IMG/VR virus record: IMGVR_UViG_3300021440_000015
Location: 1 to 64,000 of that record
Length of the DNA: 64,000 bases
Source of the DNA: a virus
Reading direction: 5' to 3' (one strand)
Shown here: positions 52,188 through 61,502 of the stretch, one piece after another
Layout of the letters: each line of letters opens with the position of its first letter
Numbering within the stretch: the stretch's first letter is position 1
The notes under the pieces: generated by a model
The model's database searches: none
What the model was told of the DNA's origin: nothing
The model's input: only the letters and a program-made list of their open reading frames with translations
Position numbers and translations under genes: made by a program

Positions 52188-53660
52188 ATGGACACACAAA
52201 TCAATGCCGTGGTTTACATCGACGGTTCTGCCAGACCCAATCCAGGTAAAATAGGGTTTGGCACTCACGGCTATCTGTTTAGTTTAGAAGGTAAACCTTC
52301 TGTTAAGTTAGATGGTGGGTATCTTCTCACCAATAAAGGCTATAAGAAACAGCTTAAAGACGGCATCGTCGAAGTATCTCCTACGCAGTTTATAGATTTC
52401 ATTGGTACCTCAGCTGTGGATGGAACCAACAACCGAGCTGAGGTCTTTGCTTTTCTATCCACGCTTAAAGAACTACAACAGCATAAACCCAAGTCTATTC
52501 ATTTTCTCACAGATAGTGAATATGTCAAGAAAGGTTTGACTGAGTGGTGTAAAGGCTGGGAAAGAAATAATTGGATCAAGCAAGATGGTCTGCCTGTGGT
52601 TAATGCAGATATCTGGATGGAAGTCTATGCTTACTATAAGCAACTTCTCTCTGTAGGACAAGAGATCACGATTGAGTGGGTCAGAGGTCATAACAACGAC
52701 ATGGGCAATACCAGAGCAGATGCTTTGGCTGTGATCGGTATGAACTACTCCACAGACAATCTCTGTAAGGATCATTATACCTACAGCGACCCTAAGGGTT
52801 ATTGGAAATCATCAGTAGACCGCCATCCCTTCCTGAACTTTAAAAGAGTTTATTTCAATACCACCCAAGAGTATAACATAGCTGGCAGCTATTTCCAAGC
52901 GGAACCAGGTAAAGGCGTGGGTGATTTCATCATCGGTAAGCGTATACCTGAAACTGGTTTTGCTGTGGTGAGACTCTATGAGCCTGAAAAAGTCATTGAG
53001 GATGTCAAAGCCAAACAAATTGATCATGCTAATAATCACAACTCTATAGTGATGATGAAGCTAGATCGGGTATACAGCAAAGAAGTCTATCCTTATCTAG
53101 AGAAACATGGTAAGTATTGTTTACTTGGTGACAAGAAGTCTAAAGGGTTGAACTTCCTAGATAATCAATCGGTTACCGTAGAGCTGAATCCAACTAACCT
53201 GTCCATGAGAGCAATCGAGACTTTCAACTTCCTTGAGGATATGTTGATTAAGTTTCAAACTTACTCTAAAACAGGCTGTGATCTGCCTGATAACCACAAC
53301 GGTTTTCAGATCCATGATGTTACAAGTACATTCTATGACCTGGAATCTAAACTTGTAAAAAAGGAGTCCGTCACTCAACATGTTCTTAAACCTGAATATA
53401 CTTCAGCTCTGAAAAACATTAAGCTGTCTATCTCTGTCACCTACAAGGAAAGAACTGACAAGATAGACCTACCTGTGTTATTCGGTCTGGACATTCCACC
53501 CCGGAATAACCTTAAAAAGCTAGAGGATCATTCTCCTAAGATTTTTTTAATCTCTTGGAGAGACTCAGAAAGAACTCTTCGCTATGCATTTGTAATAGAA
53601 TGTAACTCTGGTATCGGTATATGGTCTAACTATTTTGCCGATAGAATTTTTCTTAACTAA
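52188..53660 (+). CDS. RNase HI with extra C-terminal region
   Basis: 490 residues. RNase H1 domain at ~1-190: 'VVYIDGSARPNPGKIGFG' (Asp), 'TNNRAEVFAFLSTL' (Glu), 'HFLTDSEYVKKGLTEW' (Asp), 'EWVRGHNNDMGNTRADALA' (His, Asp). An internal insertion is present before NNRAE. The C-terminal ~300 residues are beta-rich and not recognised, far beyond the usual ~155-residue enzyme. It would remove RNA primers or R-loops. Confidence 0.88.
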   Translation: MDTQINAVVYIDGSARPNPGKIGFGTHGYLFSLEGKPSVKLDGGYLLTNKGYKKQLKDGIVEVSPTQFIDFIGTSAVDGTNNRAEVFAFLSTLKELQQHKPKSIHFLTDSEYVKKGLTEWCKGWERNNWIKQDGLPVVNADIWMEVYAYYKQLLSVGQEITIEWVRGHNNDMGNTRADALAVIGMNYSTDNLCKDHYTYSDPKGYWKSSVDRHPFLNFKRVYFNTTQEYNIAGSYFQAEPGKGVGDFIIGKRIPETGFAVVRLYEPEKVIEDVKAKQIDHANNHNSIVMMKLDRVYSKEVYPYLEKHGKYCLLGDKKSKGLNFLDNQSVTVELNPTNLSMRAIETFNFLEDMLIKFQTYSKTGCDLPDNHNGFQIHDVTSTFYDLESKLVKKESVTQHVLKPEYTSALKNIKLSISVTYKERTDKIDLPVLFGLDIPPRNNLKKLEDHSPKIFLISWRDSERTLRYAFVIECNSGIGIWSNYFADRIFLN

Positions 53661-53674
53661 CTCGTTCGTTTATC

Positions 53675-54121
53675 ATGTTAACAACTACAATGATGGAGCG
53701 ATTTTCAGACAAAGTACAATCAGCCGTCGGTTTTATACTTCCCGGTATGTTTAAGAGACTGATGTATATCTCCAGTCTTCTTTCTGTGATAGATGTGCAA
53801 CCCACGTCCGATCAGGCTTTGGCTAGAAAACTCAATGACATTTTTCAATTGGGCAAGAATCCTTCCGCAGTAACAGACACTATGTTTGTTAAAGAAGTGT
53901 TGTGGAAAGAATTTGCTCATGAGAAAAGTTTTACCTATCATGGTAAAAGCTTTAATCTAGATCAATTCAAAAGCGGTAACTACACAGCTTCTGATCTAGA
54001 CAGCATGGCTCGACACTTGATTGAAACCACACCGCAGTGGATCAAGTATGCCAATGAAGATGTCATGCGCTATGATATCAAGAAATTGGTACGAAGCCTG
54101 CCTGAACTGAGTGCAGCTTAA
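53675..54121 (+). CDS. Hypothetical protein
   Basis: 148 residues, helical, 14 nt after RNase H. 'MFVKEVLWKEFAHEKSFTYHGKSFNLDQFKSGNYTASDLDSMARHLI'. Met6 or Met7 may be the true start. Unknown; ends in a terminator. Confidence 0.45.
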   Translation: MLTTTMMERFSDKVQSAVGFILPGMFKRLMYISSLLSVIDVQPTSDQALARKLNDIFQLGKNPSAVTDTMFVKEVLWKEFAHEKSFTYHGKSFNLDQFKSGNYTASDLDSMARHLIETTPQWIKYANEDVMRYDIKKLVRSLPELSAA

Positions 54122-54135
54122 CAAAAAAAGCATTT

Positions 54136-54177
54136 AAGATGCTACAGGACCATCAGGTCCTGTAGCATCTTATTTCT
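54136..54177. terminator. Terminator between convergent genes
   Basis: 16-bp perfect stem (arm AAGATGCTACAGGACC), loop ATCA, then TTATTTCTTT. Confidence 0.85.
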
Positions 54178-55014
54178 TTACTTTGTTACTTTATCTAAAG
54201 TCTTGACAAGCAAATCTACGGACTGAGAAGCCTGCCTTACTTTATATTCAAAATAAGCACATAGCTCAACATATCTAGCCACAGACATTGCACACTCTGA
54301 CAGTTGTTTAGATGCATAGCCAGAAATAGTTTGTATTTCATTATTACTCACTATTTTGTCTATATAACTCACACATTCATTAACAGATCTTTGAATTTTC
54401 TTAAGATTGTCAACGTGGTTGTCTTTTGTTAACTCAACAACAGCATCCACAACTAAACTAACATCTGAAAATCTGGAAATAACTTTTCTTAGTTCAGCTT
54501 TAGATAAATTATCATCTTCTTTAAAATAAACACCAAGTTCTTTTAGAATTTGCTGTCTCTTTGCATCGGCTCTCGTATAAACTTGAGTATGCACACGAAG
54601 CGACGTTTTATCTTCTTTATTTGTGATAAAAGATGAGAGAACAAGATTATACTCCGCTATAAGTTCAAAGGCTTCTTTAAAGATTACATTTTGAACACGA
54701 TTCAAACTGTTCACATAGTCTAAGAAATTTCCTTGAAATCCTTCTGGTATTTGCACCAGCACAGATTGATATTCTAAAAAATTGTTTTGCGACAAACGCT
54801 TTGACAGAACCTTATATTCTTTAAGGATCTCTAAAGACGGATTGTCGTAACTACTTATATTTAATTTTGAAAGAATATTTGTGAGTTGTTCGCCGAGTTT
54901 TGGAAAAAAATCCTTCATTCTTGAGACTGCATTGTCCACGAAAGAAGATTCGAGAGAGATAACCTGGGCCATTTGTTCCAGGCTCTGTACCGGAGCTTCG
55001 AAATTAAGATTCAT
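54178..55014 (-). CDS. Helical protein, unknown
   Basis: 278 residues, almost entirely alpha-helical with coiled-coil tendency ('MAQVISLESSFVDNAVSRMKDFFPKLGEQLTNIL'). No membrane or signal segment. It could be an inner-body or scaffold protein of the head, by composition only. Confidence 0.45.
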   Translation of the reverse strand: MNLNFEAPVQSLEQMAQVISLESSFVDNAVSRMKDFFPKLGEQLTNILSKLNISSYDNPSLEILKEYKVLSKRLSQNNFLEYQSVLVQIPEGFQGNFLDYVNSLNRVQNVIFKEAFELIAEYNLVLSSFITNKEDKTSLRVHTQVYTRADAKRQQILKELGVYFKEDDNLSKAELRKVISRFSDVSLVVDAVVELTKDNHVDNLKKIQRSVNECVSYIDKIVSNNEIQTISGYASKQLSECAMSVARYVELCAYFEYKVRQASQSVDLLVKTLDKVTK

Positions 55015-55119
55015 TGATAACTACCTTGTAAAATGAGCGCTAGAAAGCAAATGAAAAAACTAGCACGAGTTTCCATACTATGTGCAGCGTAAACCCGCTA
55101 CGTCCCTCAAGGAATAATT

Positions 55120-56526
55120 ATGATCAAACAAGGTTTTCAACCAGCTCCCAGTGTCAAGATCATGCTCAACATCGGAGCTTGTCTGGATATACCTACAGGT
55201 TTCTATGTCAAGGGTAAACACGGAGAGAGTATTTTACTAGGTGGTCTAGGTGCTTTGACAGGCATCACAGGACGTGGTAACATGTTCAAATCCACCATCA
55301 TGCATTACATGATGTTGTCAGCAGCAGATCGTCTGATGTCTACAGCTGAAACTTCTATGTCTACTTATGACACAGAAATCAACATCCACGAAGAGCGTCT
55401 TCGTCAATTGACAGACCAGTTCACTTCTTTCACAGGTAAGGATATCATTACTGACGGTACTTGGGTTATCACTGACCGCACTGTTTATCACGGTAATGAT
55501 TGGTATGAGAAACTAAAGTCTTATCTGAAAGAGAATAAGAAACAGGGTGATAGCTCTATCATGTATGAAACTCCATTTATGGAGAGAGACGGTAAGACAT
55601 TGATGAAGACCATCATCCCTACCTTTTCTGAAGTGGATAGTTTTAGTAGGTTTGAGACTGAAGATGTGGCCAGAATGCAGGATGAGAATGCCCTGGGTGA
55701 GTCAGGTGGTAACACCATCCATATGCGTCAAGGTCTGGCTAAAATGAGATTTCTGATGGAAGTACCTGGTCTAGCAGGCACACACAACCATTTCATGTTG
55801 TTATCAGCCCATCTTGGTCAAGACACAGCCATTGCATCTGGTCCATATGCCGCACCACCGCCTAAGAAACTTCAGCATATGAAGATGGGTGAAAAGATCA
55901 AAGGTGTCACAGATCAGTTTTTCTTTTTGACTAACAATTTCTGGATGGCTAACTCAGTTACACCTCTGGTCAACCAAGGTACAAAAGGACCTGAATACCC
56001 TAAATCTAGTGACAATAACGCAGCTGGTGACCTTGATCTTAATTTGGTCAGTTTGAAACAGTTGAGATCCAAGTCAGGCCCGTCAGGAAATACCATTGAA
56101 ATCATCGTTAGTCAGACCGAAGGCGTACTACCTGGGTTGACCGAGTTCAATTACATTAAAGACTCTGGGCGTTTTGGTCTAAACGGATCTTTGCAGAACT
56201 ATGCTTTGGATATTTATCCTGAGTGTAAGTTGTCTAGAACTACGGTTCGTGGTAAGTTGGATAAAGATTTAAAACTCCGACGTGCCATGAACATCACTTC
56301 TGAGCTTTGCCAGATACAAGAATACTTTAAAGCTCAATCTGAATACTTCTGCACACCAGCAGAACTCTATAAAGATTTGAAAGAGCTGGGTTATGATTGG
56401 GATATGATCCTGTCACAAACCCGTGGTTGGTGGACCGTGAATAACGAAACCCACCCACTGAAGTTTTTGAGTACCATGGATTTGCTCAGAATGCGCAAGG
56501 GTGAATATAAACCCTATTGGCTGTAA
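55120..56526 (+). CDS. RecA/UvsX-like ATPase
   Basis: 468 residues, CAAGGAAT upstream. 'LTGITGRGNMFKSTIMHYMM' is a Walker A of the UvsX-like F-K-S/T form, 'TIIPTFSEVDSFS' the Walker B place, and 'HFMLLSAHLG' the sensor strand. This fits phage RecA-fold proteins of recombination; a hexameric helicase of the same superfamily is the alternative. C-terminal ~100 residues are helical. First of a co-directional run to 58280. Confidence 0.65.
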   Translation: MIKQGFQPAPSVKIMLNIGACLDIPTGFYVKGKHGESILLGGLGALTGITGRGNMFKSTIMHYMMLSAADRLMSTAETSMSTYDTEINIHEERLRQLTDQFTSFTGKDIITDGTWVITDRTVYHGNDWYEKLKSYLKENKKQGDSSIMYETPFMERDGKTLMKTIIPTFSEVDSFSRFETEDVARMQDENALGESGGNTIHMRQGLAKMRFLMEVPGLAGTHNHFMLLSAHLGQDTAIASGPYAAPPPKKLQHMKMGEKIKGVTDQFFFLTNNFWMANSVTPLVNQGTKGPEYPKSSDNNAAGDLDLNLVSLKQLRSKSGPSGNTIEIIVSQTEGVLPGLTEFNYIKDSGRFGLNGSLQNYALDIYPECKLSRTTVRGKLDKDLKLRRAMNITSELCQIQEYFKAQSEYFCTPAELYKDLKELGYDWDMILSQTRGWWTVNNETHPLKFLSTMDLLRMRKGEYKPYWL

Positions 56527-56537
56527 CTTAACAAAAA

Positions 56538-56566
56538 ACATGAATGACCTTGATGGTCATTCATGT
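56538..56566 (+). terminator. Hairpin after RecA-like gene
   Basis: 12-bp stem (arm ACATGAATGACC), loop TTGAT; a weak terminator or mRNA processing site, since the next gene starts 27 nt later. Confidence 0.6.
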
Positions 56567-56592
56567 CTCATTTACTGAAAAGAACAAACATC

Positions 56593-56922
56593 ATGAGTCA
56601 AGATTATTTTAAACCAAGAGAAGAAAACGAAATAGACCTAGTGGCAGAAGTTCGACAAATATTGCTAACGAACGGTTTAGGACAATCTATAGATGCCTAT
56701 GACAACAATCGATTTATCACAGAAGCTGCAGACAAATGCTCATCTGTTCAGCGCTTTCAGTTAAATCGTTATTTCAGCATGCAGTTGATTATGGCAACAG
56801 CTGATTCCACTGAAGAAAGATTCTGTCTTATTCCTAACGGAGATGTATCAGATTGGCTGTCTTTATTTAAAGCTAAGATATTGCCGTTTCTGATACAACA
56901 TAACCTTCCAAGATCTGTATAA
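56593..56922 (+). CDS. Hypothetical protein
   Basis: 109 residues from ATG 56593; the in-frame ATG at 56563 lies in the preceding hairpin and is rejected. Helical, 'EIDLVAEVRQILLTNGLG'. Unknown. Same operon as the polymerase-like fragment. Confidence 0.45.
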   Translation: MSQDYFKPREENEIDLVAEVRQILLTNGLGQSIDAYDNNRFITEAADKCSSVQRFQLNRYFSMQLIMATADSTEERFCLIPNGDVSDWLSLFKAKILPFLIQHNLPRSV

Positions 56923-56931
56923 GGCATAGAA

Positions 56932-57597
56932 ATGGCTAATAGAAAAGAAGCAGAATCGGTTATTATAACCTACATGGAAAAAATAGCTCCTGGTTCAGGT
57001 AATAGCCAAATCTATAAAAATATATTTGCAGCTATGACAGATGTGGACTTTGATAAATTTATCAAAGATCTAGAATCTGGTAAAAATTTCTTAGTCATTC
57101 AATTGCCTAACTTTCGTGAAACCGGAGTTACTATAGAGAATAACTTAGAAATAGCTGACGAACTGGAACATAATTTCTTTCAAAGAGTCTGGATACTCGG
57201 AAAGAAAGACACACCAGATCACATGTCACCAATAGAATCTTTGATATTAGACCTGCCTGTGAGAAGAGCATCTCAACTCCTTATTAAAAAGATATCTGTT
57301 CCTGATGATAGTAAAGTCGTAGACGCCATTACAGGACAACCAACTGGTGAGTCTAAAGGTGCTAAGTTATCTTATCCTGAATTACAGATATGCGCTGCTA
57401 TGGGGTTAGATAACTCAATGGTGGAGTTGATGAAGTATAGAGGTGGTGATAATAAAGGTCTAGTGGCCTTTAACGCTATGCTGAGTAAATACGGTCGTGT
57501 TAATTTAAAAAGCGTTGAGCCGTATTCCTCAGGCGTAGAGTCTACAAAGACCTTAAAAACTTTCTTAACATCCATGATGCTAAAGAGTACGTTGTGA
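56932..57597 (+). CDS. Possible RNA polymerase beta C-terminal-like fragment
   Basis: 221 residues. 'DAITGQPTGESKGAKLSYPELQICAAMGLDNSMVELMKYRGGD' parallels the beta C-terminal segment 'GGxxxFGGQRFGEMEVWALEAYGA..LQEML..KSDD', followed by a helical end in the clamp position. In phiKZ-like phages beta C-terminal pieces are separate genes (gp149 for the virion enzyme). The match is partial and made by eye, so the call is tentative. Confidence 0.4.
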   Translation: MANRKEAESVIITYMEKIAPGSGNSQIYKNIFAAMTDVDFDKFIKDLESGKNFLVIQLPNFRETGVTIENNLEIADELEHNFFQRVWILGKKDTPDHMSPIESLILDLPVRRASQLLIKKISVPDDSKVVDAITGQPTGESKGAKLSYPELQICAAMGLDNSMVELMKYRGGDNKGLVAFNAMLSKYGRVNLKSVEPYSSGVESTKTLKTFLTSMMLKSTL

Positions 57598-58280
57598 CTG
57601 AAAAAATAGCAAGACAAACAATCTTTACTGATTTAGATAGTTTACTAGATACCAGAGCTGGTTGTATATCTACATTTGGTAAAGATAGTCTAGAAACAAA
57701 TATAACACCTAGCTATTTTGACAGGTTGAGCGATAAGTTTCAAATAGAAGGTTATGGCGATAGATACAAGGCAAGAGATAAGTCCGTACTTAGTAACTCT
57801 TCACTGACACCTATCATAACTCTCATAATGGAATTCGTAGCCTCAACCTTACAAAATAATTTAAATTCACCACATGTTTTTAAACCAACAGTCATCATAA
57901 ATACATATCCTTATGTTTTAAACGATGAAGAATCTAATTTAGTTATAAGAATCATCGTAAATAAGACAAAAGAACATGCTGATGTACAGTTAGTGTTTAT
58001 GGATTATGATGAGCTAACGCCTGCATACGTGAGAAACAATGTGTCTCTTATGGTCATGTATGATGGTGTTAATTGGTTGGACACGCAGGCCGATGCTGGC
58101 AGATTTAATAAAAAAGCCTGTCCAGAAGTAGGTTTGATTGTACCGGCTATAGGCACAGGACCGGATCCTAAAATGGATAAAAATCCTTTTGAGATCATGG
58201 AAACTATAACAGCACCTATAATAGGGTTAAAGTTTTTACCTGTTGAGTCTTTCTCTCTTTTACTGAATCCGTTTAAATAA
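57594..58280 (+). CDS. Hypothetical protein
   Basis: 228 residues, GTG start overlapping the previous stop by 4 nt (GTGA). Mixed alpha/beta with 'TVIINTYPYVLNDEESNLVIRIIVNKTKEHADVQLVFMDYDEL'. Translational coupling suggests it works with 56932. No family recognised. Confidence 0.5.
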   Translation: MTEKIARQTIFTDLDSLLDTRAGCISTFGKDSLETNITPSYFDRLSDKFQIEGYGDRYKARDKSVLSNSSLTPIITLIMEFVASTLQNNLNSPHVFKPTVIINTYPYVLNDEESNLVIRIIVNKTKEHADVQLVFMDYDELTPAYVRNNVSLMVMYDGVNWLDTQADAGRFNKKACPEVGLIVPAIGTGPDPKMDKNPFEIMETITAPIIGLKFLPVESFSLLLNPFK

Positions 58281-58286
58281 ACAATC

Positions 58287-58314
58287 CCATACTGCTCTTC
58301 AAAGAGCAGTATGG
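58287..58314. terminator. Terminator between convergent genes
   Basis: 12-bp perfect stem (arm CCATACTGCTCT), loop TCAA. Confidence 0.75.
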
Positions 58315-58322
58315 AGTTGATT

Positions 58323-58715
58323 TTAATTTGGCTTTGTGAAAGTTTCGTAATCTAAGTTACTAGAATCCTGATCGGTTTCACCCAATACTTTATCAGTAAC
58401 CTGATGTTTCTGATCAATGACGGGCGCCTCTCTTTGACTATCTGGTAGTCTAGCTGTGGTTCTGATGAGAATTTCTGAAAGACTTTTAGCAACAGCCTCT
58501 TGAGTCTTTTGACCATTGTCATCTGTTTTGATCTTAGCTTTACCTAAGATAGTAGCATCCATGGTTTCCATGATCTTTAAAAGAAAATACCTGTCTTTAG
58601 GATTTTCAGGCATGGCTCCTTTCTTAGTAAGTTCTCTGATCATGTCTTCTCTTAGAGAAAGACCTAATTCTAACCTACGCTTATCATCAGGATCTAATAC
58701 ATCTTCAGATGCCAT
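58323..58715 (-). CDS. Hypothetical protein
   Basis: 130 residues, acidic/basic helical N-terminus ('LDPDDKRRLELGLSLREDMIRELTKKG') and a polar, disordered C-terminus. Unknown. Single minus-strand gene, divergent from 58794. Confidence 0.45.
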   Translation of the reverse strand: MASEDVLDPDDKRRLELGLSLREDMIRELTKKGAMPENPKDRYFLLKIMETMDATILGKAKIKTDDNGQKTQEAVAKSLSEILIRTTARLPDSQREAPVIDQKHQVTDKVLGETDQDSSNLDYETFTKPN

Positions 58716-58738
58716 GTATGGCCCCTTTCTTTAATTAG

Positions 58739-58762
58739 TAAAGTAACATATATTTTAGTTGA
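58739..58762 (+). promoter_or_regulatory. Cassette-like promoter before 58794
   Basis: AACATATATTTTAGTTGA matches the -10/TTGA block of the cassette promoters; TATATT at 58749-58754. The upstream hexamer is poor. No two-stem leader follows. Confidence 0.55.
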
Positions 58763-58793
58763 GTCGACCCACACTAACCATTCTGAGGATTCA

Positions 58794-59291
58794 ATGTTTC
58801 AAAAAATCAAATCATGGTTTCAAAAACCAAGAGAACCGACACAACAAGAAAAAACAACTAAACTTATTCGTAAACTAAAAAACTTGGATTACGGATTTGT
58901 TTATTCATCAGATTTAGCTTTGGTTAGACTTAATCTAGTCAAGAAAAATATTTCTGACTATATCAGTTATCTCAGAAAGATCAACAGGATGCTTTCAGGT
59001 AATGATGAAATCTATCCAAATTCTATTTCGAGTATTCGATATCAGATACAATTACCAGATTGGTTTATTGTAAAAGGTGGTTTTATTAACCCAAATGAAC
59101 AAATGGTTTTATTCTTAGAGGAAATAGAATCGTTCATGGATATTTATAACAAGCTTGATAATAATCATGCTCGTACCTATAATCAAGATCATAATCTGAA
59201 AATCGTGGGTAATATCTGCGGTGATCTTCTACTATTTATGAAAGATATTGAAAATGTCTGGAATCAATCCCTTCAGTCTGGATCTCAATAG
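58794..59291 (+). CDS. Hypothetical protein
   Basis: 165 residues, GAGGATTCA upstream. Basic N-terminus and helical remainder. Overlaps the next gene by 38 nt. Function unknown; first of four co-directional genes to 61412. Confidence 0.5.
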   Translation: MFQKIKSWFQKPREPTQQEKTTKLIRKLKNLDYGFVYSSDLALVRLNLVKKNISDYISYLRKINRMLSGNDEIYPNSISSIRYQIQLPDWFIVKGGFINPNEQMVLFLEEIESFMDIYNKLDNNHARTYNQDHNLKIVGNICGDLLLFMKDIENVWNQSLQSGSQ

Positions 59292-59991
59292 ACAAATTAA
59301 AACAGGTAGTGTTAACAATATGCTGACACGTCTCTTTATCGAGATGTTGAAAAACATGGGTGTTGACAGTATCATGTACGAGAACAGAATAGACCAGTAT
59401 ATAACGAATGCAGGTCTTCCCAAAAACATGAAGGAACTCAGTTCTGTTCGTGGTAATATCAAAAAAGAACTTGCCAAGTCATCTATGTCTTGGAAAGTGT
59501 TTTTGAAATCTATGGTTTTTCTGGGTGTCAAACAGTTTAATCTGTCTGTTACTTATAAGGACATAAATGATGTAATTAAAAATATCGAACAGCAACATAC
59601 TTTTGATTACAAAACCATTAACATGAAGTTGTTTGGCGGTACTGATAAAGAAAAAGACGATGTTGGAGAAACAAACGTTCTACATAGCCTTTATCAAAAA
59701 ATCCATCAGGACTTTGTTAATTCAGGTGTGACCGAACAGTCTATGGTCGTCAATTATGCTAAGAAAACTATGCTTAATAAAGACGAACGTGACCTGTCGG
59801 CTATAAAAGGCAGCATCAAGAAAGAAATTTCTCGTGGTAATATGACTTGGAGAGTCTTTATCAAAGGACTTTGTTTCTTGGGGATAGAACATTACGTCAT
59901 TGCTTTAGAAGTGATCAGGTTTGATAAAAGGGTGTTCCGAGTAGGTTTCCCTGTATCAATGACTGCCGCTGATATTGAAAATGACTACTGA
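59254..59991 (+). CDS. Protein with internal duplication, unknown
   Basis: 245 residues from ATG 59254. Residues ~55-100 ('MKELSSVRGNIKKELAKSSMSWKVFLKSMVFLGVKQF') and ~180-225 ('ERDLSAIKGSIKKEISRGNMTWRVFIKGLCFLGIEHY') are clear copies, so the protein is a tandem duplication of a ~120-residue helical unit. Unknown role; perhaps a DNA-binding or scaffold protein. Confidence 0.55.
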   Translation: MSGINPFSLDLNRQIKTGSVNNMLTRLFIEMLKNMGVDSIMYENRIDQYITNAGLPKNMKELSSVRGNIKKELAKSSMSWKVFLKSMVFLGVKQFNLSVTYKDINDVIKNIEQQHTFDYKTINMKLFGGTDKEKDDVGETNVLHSLYQKIHQDFVNSGVTEQSMVVNYAKKTMLNKDERDLSAIKGSIKKEISRGNMTWRVFIKGLCFLGIEHYVIALEVIRFDKRVFRVGFPVSMTAADIENDY

Positions 59992-60000
59992 TGAAAATAT

Positions 60001-60543
60001 ATGTACAAATCAAACATAGTATCGGTACTCAACGCTGTTGACAGCAGTTGTGTCAAGCAACTCATTCTGTCAAAAACTGATAAAGATGCTGGGAATGTGT
60101 TAAATGAATTCTTTGAAATGGCTTTGGGATTCCAACCTTTTTATGCTTTCATGCCCACGCGACTAGCTCATTTCGTAGACAGGATTCATTCTGACTCTGC
60201 ATTGCGTGATTTTGTTTACAACACAGCTGAAAGTATGGTCTTCAAACTGAGATGTTTAAAAACATCTGAAGGTGTTGATGAGTACGCAGAGCTTGTTAAA
60301 ATAATAGCATCCATACCTTCAGTGGCAAGAGATCACAACAATCATCTTTCACCAGAAGCTTTTCTTTCGACCGTGGATATCGCCAGTAGATATCGAGACA
60401 TCACAGGCAGCAGCACATCCTCTTCTGTAAAGCTGCAAGCGTTTCTTTACGCCAATCCCATTATTGTGATGTTCTATGTGTTATCTCAACATGTAAATGA
60501 ACTTCAGACATTTAACGAAATCTACATCAAGGATAGAAAATAA
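60001..60543 (+). CDS. Hypothetical protein
   Basis: 180 residues, helical throughout, 9 nt after the previous stop. 'SKTDKDAGNVLNEFFEMALGFQPFYAFMPTRLAHFVDRIH'. No recognised motif. Confidence 0.5.
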   Translation: MYKSNIVSVLNAVDSSCVKQLILSKTDKDAGNVLNEFFEMALGFQPFYAFMPTRLAHFVDRIHSDSALRDFVYNTAESMVFKLRCLKTSEGVDEYAELVKIIASIPSVARDHNNHLSPEAFLSTVDIASRYRDITGSSTSSSVKLQAFLYANPIIVMFYVLSQHVNELQTFNEIYIKDRK

Positions 60544-60545
60544 TC

Positions 60546-61412
60546 ATGGCACAAAAATCTCTCTATGACGAACTTGTTCGTATTAAAAAAGCTCGGCTGA
60601 AGAACTCCGAATACGACAACAACAAACAATCAAGGTCTGGTTTTAGAGACAATCGTCGCTTTAATAATGAACCAGAATACATGAAACCTTTCAAAGATGT
60701 TATGTCTTTGCTCGGTGATGGTGTGGATCACATCAATGTCTGGACAGGCGCTGAAACAGATTTGGGCATGGTCTTGGATCACGCAGGTCCTTTGCCGCTT
60801 AATCATCACGTCTTTGGTTTCTTTGACAACATGACCAGCTTTTGGTTTTACCTACAGAGTGTGGAGCGTGATGACAGAATCCGCAGAATGACACCACAGG
60901 CTGCTTTTAAGTTCAGTAAAAAACTAACGTTTCAAAAGGTTCTGAATTTCAAAGCTATCATAGCTGATTCTAATTGGCAGCGGATTAAATCTAAACCAAT
61001 ATTGATGAATCTGCTTAAGAAATCGACGTTGCCATTTGACGCATATATGGTCAACCCAGAAACTGGTTTTAGAACAAGACCTGCATTCTTCGGTTGGTTG
61101 GTTTGGTCTTTTGAAGAGATTCGACGAGCCGTTAAAGAAGACCGCGAACCAAACTTCAACGAAATCATGGATCGTAAAGATTCTGATATTTATGATTTTG
61201 CTGTAAGACATCTTCAACATCCTAATAACAGCAGTGGTGAAAACCGTAAAAACACGGTGAGTGAAAATCTACTGAAGGATGAACATAGCAATTTGTATGA
61301 AAAGACTGAAGTCCCACAAAGTTACTCAGACGCAATTGAAGTAATTCCTGATTCAATTCCCGAAGTAGCTTTGGATAATAACCAGGCAACGCCTGTTGTT
61401 GTTCACAACTAA
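60546..61412 (+). CDS. Hypothetical protein
   Basis: 288 residues, 2 nt after the previous stop. N-terminal ~220 residues helical and aromatic ('HVFGFFDNMTSFWFYLQSVERDDRIRRMTPQAAFKFSKKL'), C-terminal ~65 polar and disordered. Unknown; ends the operon. Confidence 0.5.
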   Translation: MAQKSLYDELVRIKKARLKNSEYDNNKQSRSGFRDNRRFNNEPEYMKPFKDVMSLLGDGVDHINVWTGAETDLGMVLDHAGPLPLNHHVFGFFDNMTSFWFYLQSVERDDRIRRMTPQAAFKFSKKLTFQKVLNFKAIIADSNWQRIKSKPILMNLLKKSTLPFDAYMVNPETGFRTRPAFFGWLVWSFEEIRRAVKEDREPNFNEIMDRKDSDIYDFAVRHLQHPNNSSGENRKNTVSENLLKDEHSNLYEKTEVPQSYSDAIEVIPDSIPEVALDNNQATPVVVHN

Positions 61413-61433
61413 GTCTTAAATCAGGTAAGAACG

Positions 61434-61464
61434 ACAGGACCCTAGGGTCCTGTTTTTTTTTTCT
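61434..61464 (+). terminator. Terminator
   Basis: Perfect 20-nt palindrome (arm ACAGGACCCT) followed by ten T. Confidence 0.9.
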
Positions 61465-61502
61465 GTTCGCAATCTTATAGTTGTTAAACAAAGGATTGAG
61501 AA

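Noticed and set aside
55033-55092. 19-residue ORF before the RecA-like gene
   Set aside because: Basic peptide without a ribosome site; no supporting feature, so not annotated as a gene.
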